Source: Phytoactinopolyspora halophila (GTDB lineage: Bacteria > Actinomycetota > Actinomycetes > Jiangellales > Jiangellaceae). From it: DNA of 64,000 bases. The DNA is taken from positions 186,001-250,000 of the forward strand of contig NZ_QMIG01000004.1 of assembly GCF_003287285.1 (NCBI RefSeq), written 5' to 3'. Of the stretch, positions 17,209 to 24,841 are shown one piece after another. How positions within the stretch are numbered: position 1 is the stretch's first letter; every line of letters starts with the position of its first letter. Under the pieces are notes generated by a model. That model was not told the origin of the DNA, searched no databases, and was given only the letters and a program-made list of their open reading frames with translations. The position numbers and the translations under genes were made by a program.

Positions 17209-18357
17209 ATGACCAGCATCAGCAGCCCAGCCACCCCGAGTCCACTGCATCCCGCCCTCTCCCCCGCGTACCTGGGCAGCATCAAGCTGCCCAACCGGTT
17301 CGCGGTGGCGCCCATGACCCGCGTCTCCGCGACCAGCGATGGCGTCCCCACGCGCCAGATGGCCGACTACTACGCCGGGTTCGCACGCGGAGGGTTCGGT
17401 CTCGTCATCACGGAGGGCACCTATACCGATCAGCTCTACAGCCAGGGATATGCCAACCAGCCCGGCGCCGTCACCGACGCGCACATGCAGGGGTGGCGCC
17501 ACGTCGTCGACGCCGTACGCTCCGCCGGCGGGCACATCATCATGCAGCTCATGCACGCCGGCGCGCTGTCTCAGGGAAATCCCCATGTCTCCGGGACGGC
17601 GGGGCCCTCTGCCGTGCAGCCTCGCGGCGCGATGTTGCCCGAATACGGCGGTGACGGCCCCTGGCCCGTGCCCGCGGAGATGGATCGGGATGACATCGAC
17701 GCCGTGCTGGACGGGTTCGTCGGGGCGGCGGAGCGAGCGCTCGCGACCGGGTTCGACGGTGTCGAGATCCACGCGGCCAACGGGTATCTTCTCGATCAGT
17801 TCCTCACCGACTACACGAACCTGCGTGCCGATCGATACGGCGGGGACCTCGACCGCCGTGTACGCCTGCTGGCGGAGGTCGCTGCCGGGATCCGGGCAGC
17901 GACCAGCCCCGGGTTCGTCGTCGGCATGCGACTCTCGCAAACGAAGGTGAACGACGTCGAATACCGCTGGCCCGGTGGCGCCCGTGACGCCGAGCGGATC
18001 GTGGCAGCCGTGACCCGTGCGCACCTGGACTACCTGCACATCGCCAGCGAGGGGCGCGATTGGCTGGAGACGGCGCGGCTGGACAACGGCGACACGGTCA
18101 CCGCGCTGGCCCGGCGAACCGGCAGGCTTCCGGTGATCGCCAACGGAGGCATGCACGATCCGGATCAGGCCGGCCGTGTTCTCGACGGCGAGCACGCCGA
18201 CGTCGTCGCCGTCGCCCGCGGTGCGCTGCGCCATCCGGATCTGCCGCAGCGGATCGCACGCGGGCAGGAGCCGGAACGGTTCGATCCCGCCATGCTGAGC
18301 CCGATGGCCACTCTAGACAACGCCGAACGGTGGTGGGCCGGGCGCGCGCCGGCGTGA
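17209..18357 (+). CDS. NADH:flavin oxidoreductase, old yellow enzyme family
   Basis: The protein has 382 residues in a TIM-barrel fold. The opening LPNRFAVAPMTRVSATSDG binds FMN phosphate and flavin. Later segments GFDGVEIHAANGYLLDQFL, TDYTNLRADRYGG and IANGGMHDPDQA are diagnostic of the 2,4-dienoyl-CoA reductase/OYE group. No iron-sulfur or C-terminal FAD domain is present, so it is the short OYE form that reduces activated alkenes. AGGAG lies 7 bases before the ATG. A strong bidirectional hairpin ends the unit. Confidence 0.85.
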   Translation: MTSISSPATPSPLHPALSPAYLGSIKLPNRFAVAPMTRVSATSDGVPTRQMADYYAGFARGGFGLVITEGTYTDQLYSQGYANQPGAVTDAHMQGWRHVVDAVRSAGGHIIMQLMHAGALSQGNPHVSGTAGPSAVQPRGAMLPEYGGDGPWPVPAEMDRDDIDAVLDGFVGAAERALATGFDGVEIHAANGYLLDQFLTDYTNLRADRYGGDLDRRVRLLAEVAAGIRAATSPGFVVGMRLSQTKVNDVEYRWPGGARDAERIVAAVTRAHLDYLHIASEGRDWLETARLDNGDTVTALARRTGRLPVIANGGMHDPDQAGRVLDGEHADVVAVARGALRHPDLPQRIARGQEPERFDPAMLSPMATLDNAERWWAGRAPA

Positions 18358-18377
18358 TGCCTCGACCAGAACGTCAA

Positions 18378-18421
18378 CGTCCCCTCGGGGATGCCAGCGA
18401 CAGGGCATTCCCGAGGGGACG
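18378..18421. terminator. Bidirectional terminator hairpin between convergent genes
   Basis: An 18-base stem (18378-18395 with 18404-18421, one G-T pair) has an 8-base loop. The arm begins CGTCCCCTCGGGGATGCC. It starts 20 bases after the oxidoreductase stop and ends 5 bases before the deacetylase stop on the other strand, so it can serve both genes. Confidence 0.75.
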
Positions 18422-18426
18422 CGATA

Positions 18427-19317
18427 TCACCGCGGCGGGGTACTCGTGCCGCTGCGGGCTCGGAAGTCAGCGGCGATCTCATCGAACGTGGCCCATCGCA
18501 CGCCGTCGTGACCGTTGATGTGCTCGATCAGCCGTTCCAGCATCAGCAGCACCTGGGGGCGTCCCGACACGTCCGGATGGATCGTGAACGTCACCACCGC
18601 GTAGTCCATCTCGCGGTACACCCAGTCGAACTGATCCCGCCACAGCTCCTCGAGGTGGCGGGGGTTCACGAACCCGTGGCTGTTCGGGGCGCCCTTGATG
18701 AACAACATGGGCGGGAGGTCGTCCAGGTACCAGTTGGCCGGGATCTCCACCAGCTCGGTCCGCTCGCCCCGCACTAGCGGGCGCATCCACTCCTCAGCCG
18801 GCCGCGAATAATCGATCTTCGTCCACTGATCACCGACACGCACGTAGTAGGGCGTGAAGTCGTCGTGCATCAGCGAGTGATCGTAGGTGATCCCGTGATC
18901 CAGCAGTAGCTGCGCCGTCTGCCGGGAGAACTCCCACCACGGCGCGACATAGCCGGTTGGCCGCCGCCCGGCGAGCCCTTCCAGGAGCTCGATCGAGCGC
19001 TCCAGCACAACTCGCTCCTGCGTATCGCTCATGGCCAGCGGATTCTCGTGGGAATAGCCGTGCAGGCCGATCTCGTGCCCGGCATCGACGACGGCCTTCA
19101 TCTGCTCGGGAAACGTCTCCGCTGAGTGCCCGGGAACGAACCAGGTGGTTCGCAACCCGTAGCGCTGGAACAGCGTCAGCAGCCGCGGCGTGCCCACCTC
19201 ACCCGCGAACATCCCGCGCGATATGTCGTCCGGCGAGTCCTGACCGCCGTATGAACCGAGCCAGCCGGCGACGGCGTCGACGTCGACACCGAACGCACAC
19301 ATGATCTCCTTGGCCAT
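18427..19317 (-). CDS. Polysaccharide deacetylase (NodB-fold) family protein
   Basis: This 296-residue protein has the NodB catalytic features: an Asp pair in FGVDVDA near the N-terminus and a His-x3-His metal motif in LHGYSHENP. It resembles the Helicobacter HP0310-type deacetylase group more than secreted chitin deacetylases. No signal peptide is present, so it is probably cytosolic. Substrate could be an N-acetyl sugar or another amide. GAGGAGG sits 6 bases before the ATG. The gene lies downstream of the asparaginase on the same strand with a 119-base gap and may be co-transcribed. Confidence 0.78.
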   Translation of the reverse strand: MAKEIMCAFGVDVDAVAGWLGSYGGQDSPDDISRGMFAGEVGTPRLLTLFQRYGLRTTWFVPGHSAETFPEQMKAVVDAGHEIGLHGYSHENPLAMSDTQERVVLERSIELLEGLAGRRPTGYVAPWWEFSRQTAQLLLDHGITYDHSLMHDDFTPYYVRVGDQWTKIDYSRPAEEWMRPLVRGERTELVEIPANWYLDDLPPMLFIKGAPNSHGFVNPRHLEELWRDQFDWVYREMDYAVVTFTIHPDVSGRPQVLLMLERLIEHINGHDGVRWATFDEIAADFRARSGTSTPPR

Positions 19318-19436
19318 CCGAGCCTCCTCGAGTTCGCTCGTTCCGTGACTCCCCGTTGGGTGAGTCCTCGCATCGTCATGTCGTTGGTGGGGTCGCCTGG
19401 CTGGTGGTTCGGCTGGTCAGCGCCGTACATGCGTCC

Positions 19437-20441
19437 TCACATGTGCCGGGCGAGGATCTCCGCGACACGCTCCATCATCGACGCCGTCGACGCCGTCGAC
19501 AGCGCCAGCGCCAGCAGAAGCCGGGCGTGGGCGGGCCGCACCGTGCCGGCGAAGATCAGTCCCGAGCGCGCGAGATCACGCCCGCCACCCGGCCCCCCGT
19601 ACAGCGGGATCACCGGACCCGCCCCGCAGCGCGATGCCACCACGACGGGGACACCCGCCGTGATCGCACCCGCGATCTCCTCCGCAAGCGCTGGCGGCAG
19701 ATTTCCGGCTCCCAGCCCTGCGACGACGATCCCGCGGGCTCCCGCCTGCACAGCTGCGCGCAGCAAGGCGCCATCCGCTCCGGCGTAGGCGGTGACGATG
19801 TCCACGCGCGGCAACGGTTCACCGAGCACGACGGGATCGAACGTGTCGCCCCGCGCCGGCCGCGCCAGCACCCGCACGGCCGTGCTGTCCACCGTCGCCA
19901 GCGGCCCCGCCGACGGCGCCGAGTACGCGTCGAGGGCCGTGGTGTGCGTCTTCGCCGCGAATCGCGCGGGCCACGCCGTGCCCGCCATACAGACCACCGT
20001 GCCGATACCTCGAGCGTGCTCGTTCGCCGCCAGCCGTACCGCGTTCTCCAGGTTGCGCGGGCCGTCGGTGTCCGGCTCGTCGGCGTGGCGTTGGGCACCG
20101 CAGAACACGATGGGTGTCTCGCCGCTATGGACAAGATCGGTGAGAAAGGCGCTCTCCTCCATCGTGTCCGTGCCGTGGGTGACCACAACGCCGTCGGCTT
20201 CGTGCGCCGCCTCGTGGGCCGCGCGAGCGATCTGTCGCAGTTCCGGGTCACCTACCCGGTAGCTGCCGATGCGCAACACTTCCTGCCCCTCGAGACCGAT
20301 TCCGGGAAGATCCAGGTGGGCGAGCAGGTCGTCGGGCCCATCGGTTGCCACGACACTCGCGCCACGCCAGCGCGAGGCGATGGTGCCGCCCGTGGTGAGG
20401 ACCCGGACGTGCGGGCGCGGACGGGACATCTCGGTGCTCAC
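19437..20441 (-). CDS. L-asparaginase (type I/II amidohydrolase family)
   Basis: The enzyme has 334 residues. The first active-site motif TTGGTIAS (nucleophile Thr) and the second VVTHGTDTMEESAF (Thr-Asp pair) are both intact. It converts asparagine to aspartate and ammonia; no signal peptide is visible, so it probably acts in the cytosol. The GTG at 20441 has GGAGG 6 bases upstream and was preferred over the ATG four codons later. The gene diverges from the LacI regulator and a LacI-type operator lies between them, so induction by the LacI ligand is likely. The C-terminus contains a short GTCGACGCC repeat. Confidence 0.85.
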   Translation of the reverse strand: MSTEMSRPRPHVRVLTTGGTIASRWRGASVVATDGPDDLLAHLDLPGIGLEGQEVLRIGSYRVGDPELRQIARAAHEAAHEADGVVVTHGTDTMEESAFLTDLVHSGETPIVFCGAQRHADEPDTDGPRNLENAVRLAANEHARGIGTVVCMAGTAWPARFAAKTHTTALDAYSAPSAGPLATVDSTAVRVLARPARGDTFDPVVLGEPLPRVDIVTAYAGADGALLRAAVQAGARGIVVAGLGAGNLPPALAEEIAGAITAGVPVVVASRCGAGPVIPLYGGPGGGRDLARSGLIFAGTVRPAHARLLLALALSTASTASMMERVAEILARHM

Positions 20442-20503
20442 ACCAGACCTCCGAAGGCATGTCGAGTGGACGGTCGCCGGTGGTAGCCGACCAGCCAACG
20501 TAT

Positions 20504-20519
20504 GCGCAATCGTTTGCGC
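20504..20519. promoter_or_regulatory. Candidate LacI-family operator
   Basis: GCGCAATCGTTTGCGC is a CG-centred near-palindrome (one mismatched pair) matching the usual LacI-family pattern of AA-N-CG-N-TT at the centre. It is 63 bases upstream of the asparaginase start and 69 bases upstream of the LacI gene start, suited to control both. Confidence 0.6.
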
Positions 20520-20587
20520 GATCGTTGTTACGGTAGCCTATGGACGGTTCGATTCCGCCGTCAAGAGCTCATGGAGGACACGCCGGA

Positions 20588-21661
20588 GTGACCGACCAAG
20601 GCGACGACGACCCGGCCGCCACGCGCGCGCAGGATGATCCGGCCGCCACGCGCGGTCTACCGGTCACGCTGCGCACCATCGCCGAGCACGCAGGGGTACA
20701 CACCTCCACCGTCTCCCGCGCACTGCGCCAGCCCGACCGCGCCGATCCCACGGCCCGGCGAATCCAGAGCATCGCCGCCGAGCTCGGCTACCGTCCCGAT
20801 CTCGCCGCAGCCAGCCTGCGCACCCGCCGTTCCGGAACCATCGGGATGCTGGTCCACCGGCTCACCGACGTCGTCCAAGCGATCTTGTTCGAGGCAGTCG
20901 AGCACACCGCACTGGAACTCGGCTATCAGGCGATCGTGGCGAACACCTACGACGCCGTGGCCGAGCAATACCGTCGCGCCGAACTCATGCTCGCACGACG
21001 GGTCGACGGGCTCGTGCTCGCCGACGCGCATCTCACCCCCGGCTACATCGCCTGGGTCCACGAGCGGGGCGTGCCGTTCGTCCTGGTCAACCGGCGTACC
21101 GGCGACTACCCGTCGGTCACACTCGACGATTACCTGGCGGGCCAGCTCGCCGGGTCCCATCTCGCCGGCCTCGATCACACCGTCGTCGCCGTGCTCGCCG
21201 GTCTGGCGCACTCGAGCGCATCGTCGGAGCGCGCGAGCGGCTGTCTCGACGCGTCGCGTGAGCGCGGCGTGCAGATCGAGGACGATCTCGTGGAGGGCAC
21301 CCGGCTCGACGCATCGAGCGGGCGCGCAGCGATGCGGCGTATCCTCGCCCGCCGCCCGGATGTCACCGCCGTGTTCGCGGTCAACGACTTCGACGCGCTC
21401 GGTGCCGTGATCGCACTCCGCGAGGCCGGACGCGAGCCCGGACGCGACGTCGCCGTCGTCGGGTGCAACGACGTCCCCGTGGCCGAAGCTGCCCAGCTCA
21501 CGACCATCCGCAGCCCGCACACCACCATGGGCGCAACGGCCACTCGCCTGCTCATGGACGTGATCGACCAGGGCCGCGTCGAAAGCGTGCGGCTGTCTCC
21601 GGAACTCGTCGTTCGCGCCACCAGTTGCCCACCACCGGAACGGCACGAACATCGCACCTAG
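20588..21661 (+). CDS. LacI-family transcriptional regulator
   Basis: This 357-residue regulator has an N-terminal LacI helix-turn-helix (TLRTIAEHAGVHTSTVSRAL) and hinge (PDLAAASLRTRRSGTIGML), followed by a periplasmic-binding-protein-like sensor domain ending DVAVVGCNDVPVAEAAQLTT. The GTG at 20588 was chosen because GGAGG lies 11 bases upstream; an upstream ATG at 20540 would add 16 residues. The roughly 20-residue N-terminal tail before the HTH is low-complexity. It probably represses the divergent asparaginase-deacetylase unit and itself; the inducer is unknown. Confidence 0.85.
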   Translation: MTDQGDDDPAATRAQDDPAATRGLPVTLRTIAEHAGVHTSTVSRALRQPDRADPTARRIQSIAAELGYRPDLAAASLRTRRSGTIGMLVHRLTDVVQAILFEAVEHTALELGYQAIVANTYDAVAEQYRRAELMLARRVDGLVLADAHLTPGYIAWVHERGVPFVLVNRRTGDYPSVTLDDYLAGQLAGSHLAGLDHTVVAVLAGLAHSSASSERASGCLDASRERGVQIEDDLVEGTRLDASSGRAAMRRILARRPDVTAVFAVNDFDALGAVIALREAGREPGRDVAVVGCNDVPVAEAAQLTTIRSPHTTMGATATRLLMDVIDQGRVESVRLSPELVVRATSCPPPERHEHRT

Positions 21662-21741
21662 GTAGTCGGCTCGGCGACGTCGCCCGGCGTGGGCGGCATT
21701 CGGCGTGGACGGCACTCGACGTGGGCCGCAAGACGTCGACG

Positions 21742-23331
21742 TCACTCCGCCGGGACGGCATCGAGCGCTCGCACGGCCAAGAAGAGATCGACGCGATCTT
21801 CCGTGCGGCTCACGTCCCGGCCAGTCAGCTCAGTGACCCTGGACAGCCGGTTACGCAAGGTGTTCACGTGGATGTGCAAGGCCGTGGCGGTGGCCGACCA
21901 CTGTCCGTCGTGGTCGAGAAAGGAGCGAACGGTCCGCTCCAGCTCGCTGCCGCGCGCACGGTCGTGCTCGCGGATCGGATCGAGCACCGCCTTCGCGAAC
22001 CGTCGCAACGTCGCCGGCTCGTTCAGGCCGAGAAGCAAATGGTGCGTCCCGAGCGCGGCGAAACGCACCACCGGTGCCCCAGCCGCGCGCCGGCGTAGCA
22101 CCCGGCACGCCTCACGCGCTTCGAACAGCGACGATCGCAGGCACCCGATACCGCTCCCGACGGTGCCCAGACCGGCCACGACGCGTTCGCGCCTGGGCAC
22201 TGTACGAGCGGATTCCACGAACCGCGTGGCAAGCGGTTCCTGCTCGGCGTCGGCACGACGCCACGGAAAGATCACGACGACGTCGTTCGAGCCACTCGCA
22301 ACCACCGCCGGAATGCCCTCATCGACGAAGAACCGCCGGATCGACTCGGCGAGATCCACCGGAGCACCGGAAGACATCCCCTCGTATTCGTCACCGCTCG
22401 CCACCGACCAGACAGCCAGCCGATCCCCGGCGCCGATCCCGAACCCTTCGAGCCGTTCCGCGACGAGGTCCGTGTCCGGCGTACCGGAACTGATCATCTC
22501 GATGAGCTCACCCGCGAACCTCATCTCGATCGCCTGGGTGAGCTCGATCCGGGCCAGCTCGAGACTGACGAACCGGGCCACCTGATCGAGCGCGTCCCGA
22601 TGCGCGTTGCCGAGCTCACTCGACGGGGACAGGCAGGCAAGCGCGGCATCGGCGCCACCCAGGGCCCCGCACAGGAACAGCGACGCCCTCCTCCCCTCCC
22701 GGAGCTCGACGTCGAGCGGAGGTGGGTGCCGGGCCAGAGCAGCGGCGATGGCTTCCAGATCGCCCTCCTCCAGCCACGTGCCGGCAAGTCGACGTGCCAT
22801 GCGGTCGACGACGGCGACGTCGAGTTCGGGATGGTCGCGTTCCAGAACGTCCAGGACGCCGGCAAGGCCGGCGCCACGGGAGATCGTCTCGGCGAGGGCA
22901 TCGCCCCGCCGCACCAATCCCGCCAGCTCGTGCTGCCGATGCTCGGCGTATTCGGCTGCCACGGCCCGGGAGAGCTCCGTGAACGGCACCTCGATCGCCA
23001 ATTCCACGAGCGGGAGGTCCACGCGACGGCATGCTTCGATCAACTCGGGCGGAATCCGTGGGGTCTGCTCCGTCAATCCGAAGACGATGCCAGCCGCCCC
23101 ACACGCCACCACGTTCTCCACGAACCTCGCGGCCGATCCGTCGTCGTGCCGCCACAACCCGTTGGTCATGACGAGCTCGCGCTCCCGCAAGTACGGCGAG
23201 GGGTCAAGCAGTTCCGTGTTGTGCACCCAGCGCACCGGAGCTTCCAGCGCACCCGTGGCTCCGTCGACGACGGCCCGGAGGTGAAGGGCGGGATCGGCGA
23301 GCAGGGAAGCGATCGTGGGCACGGTGGGCAT
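21742..23331 (-). CDS. PucR-family transcriptional regulator
   Basis: The protein has 529 residues. An N-terminal purine-catabolism-regulator-like domain begins VPTIASLLADPALHLRAVV, a GGDEF-like middle domain follows, and a C-terminal HTH of the PucR type ends it (ALHIHVNTLRNRLSRVTELT). Such regulators respond to nitrogen compounds, often as activators. The ATG at 23331 matches the family N-terminus; the reading frame extends to 23610 but that part is repeat-derived. The gene is convergent with the LacI gene. An inverted repeat lies about 20 bases upstream. Target genes may include the peptidase block upstream. Confidence 0.82.
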   Translation of the reverse strand: MPTVPTIASLLADPALHLRAVVDGATGALEAPVRWVHNTELLDPSPYLRERELVMTNGLWRHDDGSAARFVENVVACGAAGIVFGLTEQTPRIPPELIEACRRVDLPLVELAIEVPFTELSRAVAAEYAEHRQHELAGLVRRGDALAETISRGAGLAGVLDVLERDHPELDVAVVDRMARRLAGTWLEEGDLEAIAAALARHPPPLDVELREGRRASLFLCGALGGADAALACLSPSSELGNAHRDALDQVARFVSLELARIELTQAIEMRFAGELIEMISSGTPDTDLVAERLEGFGIGAGDRLAVWSVASGDEYEGMSSGAPVDLAESIRRFFVDEGIPAVVASGSNDVVVIFPWRRADAEQEPLATRFVESARTVPRRERVVAGLGTVGSGIGCLRSSLFEAREACRVLRRRAAGAPVVRFAALGTHHLLLGLNEPATLRRFAKAVLDPIREHDRARGSELERTVRSFLDHDGQWSATATALHIHVNTLRNRLSRVTELTGRDVSRTEDRVDLFLAVRALDAVPAE

Positions 23332-23352
23332 TCTAAGAAAGTTTCCCGCACA

Positions 23353-23368
23353 AGGGACTTTCGTCCCT
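23353..23368. promoter_or_regulatory. Inverted repeat upstream of pucR-type gene
   Basis: AGGGACTTTCGTCCCT has perfect 6-base arms and a 4-base centre, 21 bases before the regulator start. It may be an autoregulatory site; function is inferred from position only. Confidence 0.3.
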
Positions 23369-23510
23369 ACCCTCGCGAGGGGCCGGACCCGTACACAAGG
23401 AAGAGCGCTCGTTGGCTGTCCATGCCGAGCAGCGCGCACTCCAGTAAGACGCGAGGACCGGCCCCAGGGGGATGGGCCGGTCCCACGTACGGTGACTCTG
23501 CCCCGCTGTG

Positions 23511-23576
23511 CCTCGTCCCCCGGGCCGCTGTGCTTCGTCCCCCGGGCCGCTGTGCCTCGTCCCCCGGGCCGCTGTG
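23511..23576. repeat. Tandem repeat, three copies of 22 bases
   Basis: Three near-identical 22-base units, each containing CCCCCGGGCCGCTGTG, fill the 294-base spacer between the LD-carboxypeptidase and PucR genes, with a degenerate half unit just before. Each unit carries a CCCGGG palindrome. I see no gene in this spacer. Confidence 0.75.
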
Positions 23577-23625
23577 CCGCGTCGCGGCGCCCCGTGGTCC
23601 GCATGGCCACCTGTCGCGGGCGGGA

Positions 23626-24579
23626 CTACGCCAGCGCCGGGGTGTCGAGCGTCAACGTCGACGTCTTGGTGTCCAGTGTGGCGGGGATGCCCAGCGGCAC
23701 GGTCAACGTCCCCTCGCCGTGGCCGAATCCGAGCTCGCTGACGACCGGCACGCCAAGATCACCGAAGCGATCGAGGACCACCTCATCCAGCGCCCCACAG
23801 TTGTGCCACGAGCCGAGCACGACGGCGGCGACGCCGTCCAGCCAGCCGGTCCGCAGCATGTGGGTGATATAGCGGTCCAAGCGGTAGGTGTCCTCGTCGA
23901 CGTCCTCCAGAAGCAGAATCCCGCCGCTGATGTTGGGCCGCCCGGTGGGTGTGGCCAGCTCCGCGGCAAGCATGCTGATACACCCGCCGATGGTCACGCC
24001 GGACACCGTGCCGTCCTCGCTGACCATCGACGGATCCCCCCGTGCGATGGTCTGGGCCGTCGGCGACGTGAGCGTCATGACCGACTCGGGCTCGAACAGC
24101 GTCTGGCGGAAATGCTCGGCGGTGCCGGCGACGTCGTCGATGAACGCGGTGCTCGCCACCATCGGCCCGTGCAGGGTGGCGACGCCCAGGCAGTTGGCGA
24201 AGGCCTCGTGCAGCGCCGTGATGTCACTGAAACCGGCAAACACCTTCGGTTCGGCTGCAGCCATCGCCGACCAATCGAGCAGGTCCATCATGCGCTGGGC
24301 ACCGTAGCCGCCCCGGGCGCAGAGCACGGCGGCGACAGATGGGTCACACCAGGCCTCTTGCAGGTCCGCGGCGCGATGCTCGTCGGCGCCGGCGAGATAG
24401 TCGAATTTCTCGTGCTGGTCCGTGACGTGTGAAGCCACCACGACGTCGAGACCCCAATCACGCAAGATCTCGCATCCGGCGTCGAGCCGATCTTTGGGCA
24501 TCGGTCCGCTGGGTGCGACAACGACCACCCGGTCACCCGCGGTCAACCTTCGTGGCCGGGTCAGCGGTTGCAAGTACAT
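23626..24579 (-). CDS. LD-carboxypeptidase (S66 family), muropeptide recycling type
   Basis: This 317-residue protein has the S66 layout: an N-terminal segment VVVVAPSGPMPKDRLD, the RGGYGAQRMMDLLDW region and FAGFSDITALHEA, plus a C-terminal domain. The family trims the terminal D-amino acid from tetrapeptides during peptidoglycan recycling, or cleaves microcin-type adducts. GGAGAG lies 8 bases before the ATG. No signal peptide is seen, consistent with cytosolic recycling. The large hairpin A2 separates it from the S9 peptidase upstream, so it may have its own transcript. Confidence 0.82.
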   Translation of the reverse strand: MYLQPLTRPRRLTAGDRVVVVAPSGPMPKDRLDAGCEILRDWGLDVVVASHVTDQHEKFDYLAGADEHRAADLQEAWCDPSVAAVLCARGGYGAQRMMDLLDWSAMAAAEPKVFAGFSDITALHEAFANCLGVATLHGPMVASTAFIDDVAGTAEHFRQTLFEPESVMTLTSPTAQTIARGDPSMVSEDGTVSGVTIGGCISMLAAELATPTGRPNISGGILLLEDVDEDTYRLDRYITHMLRTGWLDGVAAVVLGSWHNCGALDEVVLDRFGDLGVPVVSELGFGHGEGTLTVPLGIPATLDTKTSTLTLDTPALA

Positions 24580-24723
24580 CGGCACTTCTCTCCGGGATCT
24601 GTCGTCAGGTTCACCGTGGGCCGCCACGGCTCGTCAGCGGCAGGCACGACACCGTATCATCCCCGGACACACGACAGCACGCGACACCACCGGTTCGTGC
24701 CACCCTCCCAGCTCCCCTCATTT

Positions 24724-24815
24724 CCGAATGATCATGTTTGGTACGTTTTCTCGGGCCATAAGACGTCTGCAGTCGTGTTATGGCCCGAGAAAACGTACCA
24801 AACATGATCATTCGG
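24724..24815. repeat. Long intergenic hairpin, GATCAT family (type A, copy 2, fully symmetric)
   Basis: This 92-base element has perfect 38-base arms (24724-24761 and 24778-24815), beginning CCGAATGATCATGTTTGG, and a tip with three further pairs. It is the only copy of this type in which both outer arms are kept. It follows the S9 peptidase stop (minus strand) by 26 bases and precedes the LD-carboxypeptidase start by 144 bases. The extreme pairing exceeds that of ordinary terminators. Confidence 0.8.
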
Positions 24816-24841
24816 CGCAGGTCAGATTCGTTTGGGGCAGG

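Noticed and set aside
22600-24432. Plus-strand 610-residue frame opposite the PucR and LD-carboxypeptidase genes
   Set aside because: It is a shadow of high-GC coding on the other strand, and it crosses the 22-base tandem repeat.
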